Of a stretch of DNA of 64,000 nt, positions 1 to 10,246 are shown piece after piece. The stretch covers positions 186,001 to 250,000 of the forward strand of contig JAEUBA010000027.1 of assembly GCA_018257865.1 (NCBI GenBank), in the 5' to 3' direction. Below the pieces are notes generated by a model. That model was not told the DNA's origin, did not search any database, and saw only the letters and a list, made by a program, of their open reading frames with translations. Source of the stretch: Stereocaulon alpinum. Its lineage: Eukaryota; Ascomycota; Lecanoromycetes; Lecanorales; Stereocaulaceae. A program made the translations under genes and the position numbers. Each line of letters begins with the position of its first letter. The first letter of the stretch is position 1.

Positions 1-1089
1 AACAGCCTGCTTATCTACCCAAGTCCAATCTTTGCCCTTCAAATCATATCCCGTGATTCTCTCCACATCGATCTTCGGCCGAAGTTGCGAGATGTATACC
101 GCCAGCGTTATCAGCCACCACTGTCTCACAAGATTGACGTGGAATTTTGCCGGTATGAGAGGTAGTATTATCCGGACTGCATGGCTGGTAGTGAGGAGAT
201 GAACAAGGAAGAAATCGTACTTTTCATTGTTCTTATGCGAACCGACCAATATCGCAACGGCCGCATACTGGCTATCCTCGAACTGTTTCTTCGGGTTCGG
301 CAAGTGCCACGCGTTCCAATGCTCCATCACTGCTGCTTCATGGTCTTTGAAAACATGGTCAATATTGTCCGTGCTAGGGTAGTCGGACAAGCTGTCAAAG
401 CGCTTGTCTTCAGAGACTCTTTGTAGTATTTCGATTGGGGAGCTGGTGCTGTAGGGGGAAGGTTTGGTATAGGAAGTGTCATCGAGGTATTTGTGGAGGA
501 AGTTGTACTGGGTAGTGGCCATACCGAGCGCTTCCATGGCCAGTTCTTTGGAGTTGAGCTCGTACGCGTAGCCAAGGTGGATGAGGGGATGGCCTAGCCC
601 TGCAACAAGACAGTTCACTAGAGGCTCTTTGCCCTCGAATAAGAATGTCTCCAAGACCGCTTTCCAATTGTAGCCGTGCAGTACAAGTTGGTCTTCGAAG
701 AAGTCGACATATGCTCTCTGATACCGAGCATCTCCCAAGTAGTCTCGCCAATCAAAGTCCGAGATCTCGCCTGGAGAATCCTCCCAGGATACTAATTCCT
801 TGGACTCGCTCTCATATATGTCATTAAGGTGTTCGGGAGTACCGTTCAGCAGGTAGGCAGAGCCCAGTATGTGGGGCATGTGGTTGTGGAATTGTAGGTT
901 GTGGAAGAGAATTGCGTGTTTGGCATGGTTGAGCTTGAGGAGGTGTTTGAGTGTTCGAGCTCGCTTTTCGTGCTGTGTTTCGACATCGTGAATGTCAACC
1001 GACTTGATGTCTATGATTGAGCCCGGATTGCCTCCCAGGATGCGGGGGACACTGAAGGGAAGAGAGAAGGACGAGAAGGATGAAAACAT
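1..1089 (-). CDS. Questin oxidase-like (DUF4243) protein, 3' end cut by window edge
   Basis: One uninterrupted minus-strand frame of 363 codons runs from an ATG at 1089 off the left edge, so the C-terminus is missing. The sequence shows the hallmark block around GLGHPLIHLGYAYEL followed by ALG..TTQYNFLHKYLDD, which I recognise from the questin oxidase-like family (DUF4243). Members include the anthraquinone ring-opening Baeyer-Villiger-type oxidase GedK and AflY-like proteins. A His-rich N-terminal part (HAKHAILFHNLQFHNHMPH, about residues 55-75) is also typical. No introns are visible in the part seen. Many family members are not in biosynthetic clusters and have unknown substrates, and no polyketide synthase lies nearby, so the reaction is not assigned. 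Family call fairly sure; function uncertain. Confidence 0.8.
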   Translation of the reverse strand, partial: MFSSFSSFSLPFSVPRILGGNPGSIIDIKSVDIHDVETQHEKRARTLKHLLKLNHAKHAILFHNLQFHNHMPHILGSAYLLNGTPEHLNDIYESESKELVSWEDSPGEISDFDWRDYLGDARYQRAYVDFFEDQLVLHGYNWKAVLETFLFEGKEPLVNCLVAGLGHPLIHLGYAYELNSKELAMEALGMATTQYNFLHKYLDDTSYTKPSPYSTSSPIEILQRVSEDKRFDSLSDYPSTDNIDHVFKDHEAAVMEHWNAWHLPNPKKQFEDSQYAAVAILVGSHKNNEKYDFFLVHLLTTSHAVRIILPLIPAKFHVNLVRQWWLITLAVYISQLRPKIDVERITGYDLKGKDWTWVDKQAV

Positions 1090-1416
1090 TTTTGATTCAG
1101 CAATGCCAACTCAAGTTTAGAATTGGTGAGAAATGGCAATGCATAAACAGGTGCCAGCGAATTGCATCCCCACCAAGACGACAATGTTGCTGAACATATC
1201 TTGAGAGCTTCCCCACACTTTATCGATAGGCGTTTTAATTCGATACGCGGGAGATCGGCAATAGGGCTATCGTTACCACTAACCATATTGGTAGCCCAAT
1301 TTCAATATTTGTCCTCCTCGTCTGCATTCGCTTGTATTTTCATTGTCATGCCAGAACGAGTCTGCTATATGCTAGACAATGCGGTCGTCAAAGAGCAAAG
1401 TCTGTAACACTGGGAG
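1090..1416. other. Divergent intergenic region
   Basis: This 327-bp gap separates the minus-strand DUF4243 gene from the plus-strand E3 ligase gene, so it presumably carries both promoters. I saw no clear TATA box or repeat. A short open stretch at 1162-1407 has no family resemblance. Confidence 0.6.
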
Positions 1417-2879
1417 ATGCCAAACATCTACCTTTATGCGGAGCTGCTGCTTAACATTCGTCAAGTAACAATTTTTGCAATCCTGCCATCAAGCTGTAAT
1501 GAAACCACCCACATTGAGCTGGACTCTAACCACAAAATTCTGCGCCTAAAACACGAGGATGATGGGGCTTCAATCGAACTTCCTTGCCCTGTACTCGACG
1601 ATGCCAATGTGAATGTTCCTACAATCCCAACCAAAGAGCTTTCTTTTCGCCTTGCTGTCGGCGGATCCTCCAAACTGCCAGGCCGAACAACACCATCATT
1701 TGATAACACAGTTCCATGGCCAGCGTCTGCATTGACATCAGAAACGCAGCTCGCCTGTGGATCATGCGGCAATCTATTAGTGACCGATGTCAAGGTCTGG
1801 AAAGATCTTCCAAGCGGTGGCTGGGCCGATATGATGGATTTCTGGCATTGTCACAAGCCAACAATCGAAGACATGCCCAACGGTTCCGCTGGGAGCACCA
1901 AAGGCTACGCGGCCTCCAATGTCTTAGGTCCTACGACTGGCGTTGGGCTTGTGGACATTAGCTGTTTTCATCTTGCTGAGAGCGACTGCACTGGAATTAT
2001 GGTATGTATATACCCATCTTACAGAACTTACCCACTATCTTTACTTGTTATTTTTTGGGCAACAAGAAGGAGGCCTGCTTCCTTTATTGGTCCTATGCCA
2101 TAGCAAGGTCGCCGATACAATTGCCCTAGAGTAACCCCATATATAAGAAACGGTCAATGCTCAACAAACCCGCAATCTTCCACGAGATTGATGGGTTTGT
2201 GAGTACTTTGGTCCTTGATGCCTTGTAATTTCATCGAGTAGCTCCCGAGGTCTACGAGCTTCACGAGGTCACACTTCAGGTACATACGCTGACTTCCATC
2301 GACAGAGCAATGTGCAGCAAATCTCACTTGAATGCTCATCATGCCATAAGATCATTGGCACTAGAGACCAGACGAATGACAGTCTTCGCTTGTTTAAGTG
2401 GAGTACTTCAGTACGGCAAGACGGGCGCTCAACCCCAGAGACATACTCCGTTCAAGAGATCATCAGCGCGCAGTTACTGGCTTTGAGAGAAGAGCAAGCC
2501 GTTCACAAGTTTTTGGTTTATAGTGGGAACATTGATGAAGTTGAAGATGCTTTATTGGTCAGCGAGCCTCGCTCCAGGCAGACACATTGCTGTGGACAGC
2601 TAACATGGTAAGTAGCTTTGGATATTCACACCAGATCTGCTCTACTCCACTTCAGCCTCGTCTCCGCAACGAGCAATGAAAGTTTTCTATACATTAAATA
2701 CCAACCCATCGGCGACTCTCGAAAAGCAAAGCAACAAGATTGAGGAACTTCAACTCCCCAGCTATGCACTACAACATTTACAATCTGACCTCAAAGCCAG
2801 CACAAGCATGCTACCTCCGTCCGCTCAACGCCATCAGACCTGGACCATCGGCCTCCTCCACCGCCTTCCCCACTCATGA
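1417..2879 (+). CDS. HECT-like E3 ubiquitin ligase, E2-binding (UBE3D/HECT_2 type)
   Basis: Exon 1 (1417-2001) encodes ..LYAELLLNIRQVTIFAILPSS and ends ..VGLVDISCFHLAESDCTGIM before a GTATGT donor at 2002. It carries the family signatures ACGSCGNLL and GGWADMMDFWHCHKP, which match the HECT-like E2-binding E3 family (human UBE3D; these bind E2 and modify cyclin-type substrates). A later exon (about 2306-2611) supplies the second Cys pair, LECSSCHKIIG. A last exon, opened by an acceptor near 2657, contains MKVFYTLN and WTIGLLHRL and stops at 2877-2879. The stretch 2002-2305 is unclear: it has a strong GTGAGT donor near 2201 and several possible acceptors, so one or two extra small exons may lie there. 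Domain order fits an intact gene, but the exact exon chain needs cDNA. Confidence 0.75.
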
Positions 2880-3539
2880 AGCACTAACCCCAAAAGCCTT
2901 TGCAGCCGCCTTATAATAAGCCGTACGATCATCCGCCATCGGTGCCCCAATACACCCCACATACGCCGTAAACCCCGCAAGCCCCCCCTTCTTCAACCCA
3001 TCCCTAACAGACGGAGTGCACTGCGTAGTAAGAAACCACGCCGCGCTCGCAAAATCATAATCGATATTCGCAACCAGCAGTGCCAGAACAGCAGCCGGGT
3101 CGTTACCAGCCGGAAGACTAGCTTTCAGCGCTGGAAGACTCTGCGCGTACTGCACGTTGAACTTTGGCCCTTGCATATTGCGTGTGCCCTGCCCAGGATT
3201 CGGCGACGGAAAATGATGAAATGCAAACTCAAAGTCTCCAGACTCAAGCGCCATAGTGGCCACCAGACCAGCCGCTTCGCCGGGAGTCGTGATGCCGTAT
3301 TCTGTGAAACCCCAGTTTATAGCTGGCGCTGCTGCGGCAGCAGTCTGGCACTCATTTGGGAACTTGGGGTTTGCAGGACAAGAAGCGGACTTTGGCGCTA
3401 TGGCGATGAGTTGGGCGGCTGTGACTGAGAAAGCAGTCCCCGAGGAAGGCGCCGAGTCAGGTGAGGCGGCCGGGGCGGCGAGAGAGAGTGTGGGAAGGAG
3501 AGCGGCCAGCGCTGTGAGGGTCGTGATGGTCATGAACAT
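2874..3539 (-). CDS. Small secreted protein, four Cys, unknown function
   Basis: A single-exon 221-aa protein. Residues 1-22 form a classic signal peptide (MFMTITTLTALAALLPTLSLA, likely cleaved before AP), followed by a short Ser/Pro/Ala linker. The mature part has four Cys (SASC, NEC, TTQC, YVGC) that could make two disulfides, and a conserved-looking ALESGDFEFAFHHFPSPNPG segment whose Glu sits in a lysozyme-like context. I do not recognise a named family. Similar conserved secreted hypotheticals occur across filamentous ascomycetes, and wall remodelling or effector-like roles are guesses. Its stop codon (2874-2876) lies inside the last codons of the E3 ligase gene on the other strand, so the two coding regions overlap tail to tail by 6 bp. 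Confidence 0.75.
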   Translation of the reverse strand: MFMTITTLTALAALLPTLSLAAPAASPDSAPSSGTAFSVTAAQLIAIAPKSASCPANPKFPNECQTAAAAAPAINWGFTEYGITTPGEAAGLVATMALESGDFEFAFHHFPSPNPGQGTRNMQGPKFNVQYAQSLPALKASLPAGNDPAAVLALLVANIDYDFASAAWFLTTQCTPSVRDGLKKGGLAGFTAYVGCIGAPMADDRTAYYKAAAKAFGVSAS

Positions 3540-4440
3540 CTTCGCTATCTGTTTAGTTGGAGTGGTAGAGCAGGAAACTCGATGAAAAAACTATCCTAAT
3601 GATGGGTGCGAAGACAAAATATTCGTGTAGAACTTAGAAAATAGCAAACCAAAAAGAATTAAATGACATCCCAACGCACACTCAAGTCTCCCACAATAAA
3701 ACCCCCAACAAACAAGTCAGCACCCTCACAACCCAAACACAAAGAAACAGTGCGAAAAAAAGAACAATGACCACAAGACATATTGTACTCCCTACCTCAA
3801 ACAAAGGGATTCAAAAAAAAAACCAAGATTTGTCAGAAGACATGTCTTTATCCTCCAACTCCCAACCTGTATCACGAATCACCAGTCCCTTGTGAGCGCT
3901 GGAGGCAAAGGCGACAATGTATTGCAATTCCATTATCGAGCCGTGATGGCTGGTAGTTTGGGTTCCATTGTTTTTTGGAGGGCGAGGTCGGGGAGCCAAT
4001 CAGAGGCTGAAGCGAGGGTCTTGGCGCGCTGGCTGGGGGAGGGAAAGGGGGGGGGGGAAGGTTTCATGTTTGTTGGCGGGTGTGCGAGATGTTTGGAGGG
4101 TGGGATACCAGTAAAGTAGGGTAGGTTGCACAGAGTCAGAGGAGTTAGTTGTTCGCGTGAGTAGTTACGTTTGGGGAGGGGGATGGGGTTATTGGAGGAG
4201 TGGTTGAAATGCTTTGAATTGAAATGGCTAGGACTCTTGTCCAATCTTTCATATCTCATAAAACATCCTCCAAACTACTCTAAATTACATACATCAGGAG
4301 CTGTGTTCTGTCCCTCATTTGCAGAGATTGTGCTTGCGAGATTCCAACGCCTGCAAACAGGTTCACCGCTGTGGTACAACGCCTGAAAATAAGCACAACG
4401 ATGAAGTGGATGGCAGATACCATGACTCATAACGTCCTCT
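3540..4440. other. Intergenic, promoter of the secreted protein and 3' side of the C2H2 gene
   Basis: No convincing gene. The stretch contains A-rich runs near 3810-3820 and an 11-base G run at 4047-4057. Short open frames here have no protein-like composition. Confidence 0.6.
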
Positions 4441-7071
4441 CTATTCCTCATCCAAGTGCATCATGTCGTTCAATCCCATCTGCTGCGCAAGTGCGTTGCC
4501 GTTCTGTGACCATGTGGTAGGCTGGAAGGGAGGAAGGTCGTTAAAGAGGTTCATAGGCGCAGAGTGGCTCAAGCTGGAAGTCGGGCGAGAATCATCAAAG
4601 AGGGCAAAGTCGTTGGCGGGCTTTCCAGCATTCGTAGTGAATTCGCTGTAGCCTTCATCAACATCGTTGTGAGTGTATGGGGTGTAGAGCATCTCAGTGC
4701 CCTGAGCGCCGGGTGATAGGTTTGGGTTCTTCGAGCGTTGGGGTTGCTCTACGGAGATGGAAGGGTTGCGGCTGCTGTAGGCATCAAGTGGTCGAGTCTC
4801 AATCGAGCTCAAAGGGGTGATGTTCTCGTATTGGATGTTCATGGAGGTGAAATCCTGATTGAAGTCCATATTGTTCCAGTCAAATGTTCCTCCGAAAAGT
4901 GGTGGATCATCCTGGAAGTCATACGATGACGGGATGGTGGGCGCATTAGTGAGCGAATCCATGGAATGACGATGAGAGCTAGGAGTGTAGGATGTCTGAG
5001 GAGTGTGTCTGTTAAACGACTCATCCCAAGTTATATTGGGATCGTAGGATCCATAAGTCTCATTGTTCCCTAGGTAGGGTGACTCCGAGGTCGAGCGGTG
5101 GCTCGACCCTTCAAGAGACCCATTAGCCGAATGGCCAAGATATCCATTGCGCATGTAGGGGCTGGTGGACGCCCTAGTGGATCCACCGACTGAGGTGGCA
5201 CCATAATCATTGGCCATGTAGGGGCTGGTTGAGTCGCCGAATTCCGATCCGGACGCGTCGAAGATGTGGGAGCCTGGGGTGTTCATCGAAGGCGTCGGCG
5301 AGGTTTTGCCAGCTTTGCTAAACTTTCTAACGGTCTTGCCATTGTTCTTGGATCGAACATATGCCCAGCCGTGGGCCTTCTCCATGTGCTGTTTGCAATT
5401 GCTCTCCCTCTTGCTCTCATAGGGGCATGGATGATACTGGCACTTGTACATATTTGGAGTCACAGAGTGCTTATCATTGACATGGCGGTCTCTCTCCTTT
5501 TCCGTAGGCCAGCCATACTGGGAGTATTTGCAACTGGGCTCGTTGCATTTCCAGGGCCGCGAGTGGGTCTTCTCATGCTTGGTCAAGTCACAAGGCCTTT
5601 TGAACTCTTTGTCACACTCGCTGCAGCGTTGGGCTTGCTTGACAGCGGCTTGCTCGGACTTCTTGCGGCGAGCCATGGAATGCTCGAGGTCCTCATCAGC
5701 GCTGCGAGACGGACTGGCGTCCAGATCTACAAGCTTCCCGGTGCGAAGGGAGATCGCGTGGCCATCCTTCATTCTGACGAGCTCAGCTGGACGACCAGTC
5801 TGACCCAAGCCACCATGGAGGCTTAGCCGCTCATCACTAAACGCAGTTAGTATCAGCATTGCACAGTCGTGAGTCATGCAAACGTACATGGTGTAGTCGT
5901 CCCCCTCCCTTGCTTTCCCTGCTAGGGCCCTCTCTCTCGATGCGTTAATCATGGCTGCGTATTGGCGGACCTGTTCGGTAAGATCAAGAAAGTACCCGTT
6001 AGTATAAGGTCTGTCGGTTGGTCGTTGTCGATCCGATTCGTTGAGATGTTCGACTGTCGTGTGTAAACACTGAATCGATGTATCGCAGAATTCGAAGAAT
6101 GACGACCGAGTGACCGAATATTTCTGAACGCCAGACCCAAAATGATGAGCCGAACTCCTTTCCCAGACATGATGAGATCCACTTACGGGTGCCAGCCACA
6201 GAATGACTTTCTCTAGATCACGTAGGCAGGTGATTTGTTTCCGCTTTACTCGGAAAGGTATGCTGTTGACAAGAGGATGGAAGGCCTTTAGCCCTTCATT
6301 CTTTAGGATTGGGACGATAATGTGATTTTGGATCTGTTTACAAGCGTATGCGCTCAATACGTGTTGTGTCCCTGTCTGGGTATTGCCATTGGATCCATTA
6401 ATGCCAGATTGGATCTCAGCAATGGTGGAAGGTATGTTGTTATAGCTGTTCAGTTTGCCGGCTGTATTGACGTAAGTCTTTGTTGGCATCGTTGATGTAC
6501 TAGGGGCACACTGTCGCATACCTGCATGATCGCCAGACAATGACTCTTCAGTGCTGCTAATTGAAGAACCCAGACCACTGTCAGAAGAATGGCGGTTGTG
6601 TACTCGTTGTTGAGATTTTGGCTGTGATGTGTAGGTCAAGGCGTCGTCGACATCCATGCGGTCGGTGTCGCCGTTGTAGGGACCAAGCATGAAGCGCGGG
6701 ACAGGAGGGTCGTCCTCTTTTAAGGTCTCTTGACTATCGGACGAGAAAGATTCGAGGCCTGATAAGCTCCGATCAACAGAACCAAGAAGCTGGGCGATGC
6801 GTTGTTCGCCGGCAGCGATTGCGTTCTCCAAGTCTTTGGGGCAGGTCGGTGACCTCCGAGACAACAATGGTATGTTTAGAATAGGATCGTCATCGGAGGA
6901 GGGTGATTTGGGAGAGTGGAACGTGGCGGCCTTTCTTAAAGGGAGGTCGAACTCGGCTGAGCCATTTGTCTGACCAGCATGATGGGGAGGTGTAGGTTGG
7001 GAAGAGGCGAAGGTGGGGGTGCCTCTGATTTTGTAGCATCGACGTGGGTTTGGTAGTATGGAAGAAGTCAT
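4441..7071 (-). CDS. C2H2 zinc-finger transcription factor
   Basis: The 876-codon frame carries three adjacent C2H2 fingers: CSECDKEFKRPCDLTKHEKTH, then a CNEPSC..H..H finger and a CQYHPC..H..H finger. Around them are Ser/Thr/Pro-rich low-complexity flanks typical of fungal regulators. Two perfect introns are hidden inside the frame without breaking it: 6124-6186 (63 nt, GTAAGT..CAG) and 5837-5887 (51 nt, GTACGT..TACTAAC..TAG). Splicing joins LEKVILWLAP to KYSVTRSS and GDDYTM to SDERLSLHGG, both of which read better. A third possible in-frame intron is 6462-6521 (60 nt, GTATGC..CAG). The mature protein is therefore about 839-862 aa. DNA-binding nuclear regulator; targets unknown. Confidence 0.85.
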   Translation of the reverse strand: MTSSILPNPRRCYKIRGTPTFASSQPTPPHHAGQTNGSAEFDLPLRKAATFHSPKSPSSDDDPILNIPLLSRRSPTCPKDLENAIAAGEQRIAQLLGSVDRSLSGLESFSSDSQETLKEDDPPVPRFMLGPYNGDTDRMDVDDALTYTSQPKSQQRVHNRHSSDSGLGSSISSTEESLSGDHAGMRQCAPSTSTMPTKTYVNTAGKLNSYNNIPSTIAEIQSGINGSNGNTQTGTQHVLSAYACKQIQNHIIVPILKNEGLKAFHPLVNSIPFRVKRKQITCLRDLEKVILWLAPVSGSHHVWERSSAHHFGSGVQKYSVTRSSFFEFCDTSIQCLHTTVEHLNESDRQRPTDRPYTNGYFLDLTEQVRQYAAMINASRERALAGKAREGDDYTMYVCMTHDCAMLILTAFSDERLSLHGGLGQTGRPAELVRMKDGHAISLRTGKLVDLDASPSRSADEDLEHSMARRKKSEQAAVKQAQRCSECDKEFKRPCDLTKHEKTHSRPWKCNEPSCKYSQYGWPTEKERDRHVNDKHSVTPNMYKCQYHPCPYESKRESNCKQHMEKAHGWAYVRSKNNGKTVRKFSKAGKTSPTPSMNTPGSHIFDASGSEFGDSTSPYMANDYGATSVGGSTRASTSPYMRNGYLGHSANGSLEGSSHRSTSESPYLGNNETYGSYDPNITWDESFNRHTPQTSYTPSSHRHSMDSLTNAPTIPSSYDFQDDPPLFGGTFDWNNMDFNQDFTSMNIQYENITPLSSIETRPLDAYSSRNPSISVEQPQRSKNPNLSPGAQGTEMLYTPYTHNDVDEGYSEFTTNAGKPANDFALFDDSRPTSSLSHSAPMNLFNDLPPFQPTTWSQNGNALAQQMGLNDMMHLDEE

Positions 7072-9243
7072 CCTGAGTGGTCAGGCGGGTAGTACCCTGA
7101 AATGACTCGTCTTTTAGGAAAAAGACGTTAGCATGTGCTATATGGGTTTCACTCGCATTCGAATGACTCACAGATCGGTTCCGATTGTATGCTAGTGAAT
7201 AGAAGAGCTCTCAGACCCTAGCTATTGCCTGAACCCAATTCAGGTAGTCTCAAACCCCAGAATCCCACGATGTTTGCCAATGTAGAGGTCTGCACGCGTC
7301 GATCTCTTGCCGTTGACACAGGATTAACGATGGCTGAGAAGATGTGAAACAACAGTCAAATATAGAATTGCGGATGAAAGATTCAAGAAGCAAAAGATGT
7401 TGTGGAAATGGCGTCAAAGCTGTGGCAGATGAGGGGGCTCAGTGACGGAAGGATTGGGGGGATGGTATTGGTGGTGGGCTGTGCAGTGAGGTGAGCCTTG
7501 CGAGGTGATGTGGCGGCAAATGGGCTCAAAACGACATCATGATAGACAATATGGCTCAAGACAGCGACAGTACTGCATCGACAGCACCTATAGAGCATAT
7601 GAAGAAGGGGAGAAATGAGGGCGATGGCCTCTTTAGAAAGGGTGCACGAGTTATCGTGTCATTTTCGATGCATCATCTGCGAGGTTGTTGCCTGATGGCC
7701 ACTAAACTCATTAAGATTAGCGGCAGCGGGATACTGTTTTGCCCCGAGTCCGAGTTGGCCGTTGATCAGCATGCTAACCAGGGTCCAGGGGTTCTGTCTG
7801 CCCTATGCCCTATGCCCTACAGATTGGTGCTAAAACAATATCCCTCATACTTTAATGGCCTCAGCCATCAACTGGCGCCAACAAATGATCATGGCGTGCA
7901 TGGCTCGGTAAGAATGCACAACTTATCTCTCGCTGCGTTGTTGGGTGATGACCCCAGATATACCTACGGTACGTAGAACTAACCGACCCGGAAACGCGCG
8001 AGCCTTTTTTTCAGCTCCTACGTAGTTCTACGCAATTCTCACTTTCGGACCGTTGAGGCATCCCTGGACCGTGGTTGATGTTCATTGTCTTGGCGCTTGC
8101 GTACCCAGATCCCTACATCACCGTTTCCAACAAGCAGCTGTCGAGGCTGCGCTGTCAATGGTCTCTCGTAAGGTAAAGACGAAACATCCTTCTTGGCGGC
8201 GGCTAGAGGCGAATCCTTCGCGGATTCGTCAGCTCAGGTTGCCATTTCTTGGCATGTCAAGGATTCCGATCCTTCGCAATCCTACGGAACGTCAAATGTT
8301 AGAAAGAGTCACCCTTTCTACGGTCGCGCCAATAGAGCATGTCTCGTATCTTCCAACGATCTATGCATGCACCCGTCTCCCCGCCGGTCACGTTCCCCAA
8401 AGTCGATGTGGGTGCCGCAGCATATGTGGCCGGAAGCGGTCCCTGAAACCGCGAAACAGAGCATTAGCGGAATCTTGCAATTGTAGATTTACAATAATTC
8501 CTGAAGCCGCCGTCTGCCCTATCTGCCAGGGGTGTTCAGATCTAACCAGCTCTTGAGGATGAGAGATGCACATGACCTTAGTTGGGTTTCGCTATTTGGG
8601 CGTTGCAGCACCCATTGGAAACGCGAGCTCTCGTATCAAGATGATAAGAATAGCATCCAACATCTGTTCTGGTCGATTCTTTCTGCCAGCTAAGAGTTAT
8701 GTGCCACACCAGCCTTCTCGTGCCCACATGCCATTCTTTAGTCTGAGACCTTTTCTATCACCGGTATTGTGGAGGCAGTCCTGGTAGCGTCATTTTCTTA
8801 CCGAGTTCATCCATCCCACCTGCGCCAAAGAATGCCACGGAACAAGTGTTGATACTGGCATTCATTCCACAAGATAAGCCATTGAAAGGGTTTAATTTAA
8901 GCTTGGGGTCCGCTTGCCGAGATCCCTGTTATCAATTGACGCAATTGTGCCTTCCTTGTGTCAGGAAAATGCCCCAAGCATATTGAGAGCTGCATTATAG
9001 AAGCGAGTCCCTCGTACTCAGTGCACTGTTATTGCTTCTCAAGGCACTTTGCTAATTTCTCTGTGTCCGTTTGCCTATCATGTCCATCAATTTTCTCCCG
9101 TTTTGTCCTTCATCGGGTAGCCCCAGTCGCCCCTTGCTCTCACACCCTTTCCCGTACCAGGCATACTACCTTCTCTAGAACATCACCCTTCGTATAGTTA
9201 CGCTCACTTCCTCGCGTTTTCGTCTCGTCCAGGCTACGCACCA
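7072..9243. other. Gene-poor region upstream of the C2H2 gene
   Basis: More than 2 kb without a supportable gene. Several open stretches (for example 8053-8556 and 7539-7976 on the plus strand) lack family resemblance, codon structure and splice support. One perfect 10-bp inverted repeat, CGTAGAACTA at 7972-7981 against TAGTTCTACG at 8023-8032, brackets a T run, and the palindrome CTACGTAG lies at 8019-8026. Part of the region is probably the promoter and 5' leader of the zinc-finger gene. Confidence 0.5.
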
Positions 9244-10246
9244 ATGCCGAACCCCTCGTTCATGATTCTCGACTCCATTGGCCCTCCTCCAGTGGGTCTC
9301 CCTTGCCTCCACCTATGTTTAGAAAGCCACTGTCTTAATCGTCTTTGGAGAGCTGAATAATTTTTGGCAATCGTTACCACGGCCAAGCCGTCGGAAGTCC
9401 GAGGATCAGCCCCATGATCATGCGAGACTTGCAGTACGCCTAACGCCCAACGCGAGGCTGCACCGGCAGATTGACGCACTCTATGCTATCTCAGATGCAC
9501 CTGCCCCATCTAAGCGCCCATTCTCCACGGCGGAACATCCTCGTTCTGATTCAGGTAATGGAGAAGACCCGGAGTCTCCAATCACCCAACGCGGTGATGG
9601 CACTCGCCGTAATATTAGCAGCCTCATAAAGCCTGGCGAAACGAAAGTGACCATACTTCAGCGCGCCCGTAACAACAATAGCAATCCACATGGCACATTC
9701 ATAAAGCCAACGGTCCATTTGCTTGTGATGTTAGCTAAATGCACGAGGCTGCATACATCTATCTCGAAAGCCGCAAGAAGGCTGTTTCCAAGCAATTAAC
9801 CAAGAAGAAAGTCAAGAAGGGTGAAGGAAACAGAACAAGTCATACAACCGAGGTGAAACTCAAAGAAGAACGAAGCTGAGGCCGTCCTGATGAGACACCT
9901 GCGACAATGTCCACCGCATGATGGCTGCGTACCTGCATGAGGCAGATGTCACCCAGGCCGTCTTCCTCTGCCAAATATCATAGATGCTTCCACACCCGCC
10001 AGTGGAGTGTCACTCGAAGCAACTCCCAACCCTAGAGCGGCCAATCCATCGAAAGCGCACTCTGGAGCTTATCCACCGGTTTCATCTTCATCAGCCTGGC
10101 GATGATCTAGTATTGGAAAGACTGGGAGCCTGGCTTCAGACGTGGTCTGGCTGTGGAGACTGGCGATGACGACAACACTGACTGTAGCGCCCATGGGATG
10201 CTGGACACAGGCTCAAAGGACGTCGGTACGAACATCGGTACTTAAG
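9244..10246 (+). pseudogene. Possible decayed coding region with several frameshifts
   Basis: From an ATG at 9244, readable protein-like segments jump between frames: MPNPSFMILDSIGPPPVG, then an open 158-codon frame (9324-9797) with RPSRRKSEDQPHDHARL and ALYAISDAPAPSKRPF, then a Lys-rich piece (SRKKAVSKQLTKKKVKKGEG), then NIIDASTPASGVSLEATPN and a last open piece ending at a TAA near 10246. The pieces are hydrophilic and follow each other in order, which suggests one gene broken by small indels. The family is not recognised. It could equally be chance open frames or a gene with unrecognised introns. Confidence 0.35.

Noticed and set aside
5266..5826. 186-codon hydrophobic plus-strand frame
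   Set aside because: Antisense of the zinc-finger coding region.
1..7071. Secondary-metabolite cluster around the questin oxidase-like gene
   Set aside because: No polyketide synthase, NRPS or tailoring enzymes nearby; DUF4243 proteins are common outside clusters.
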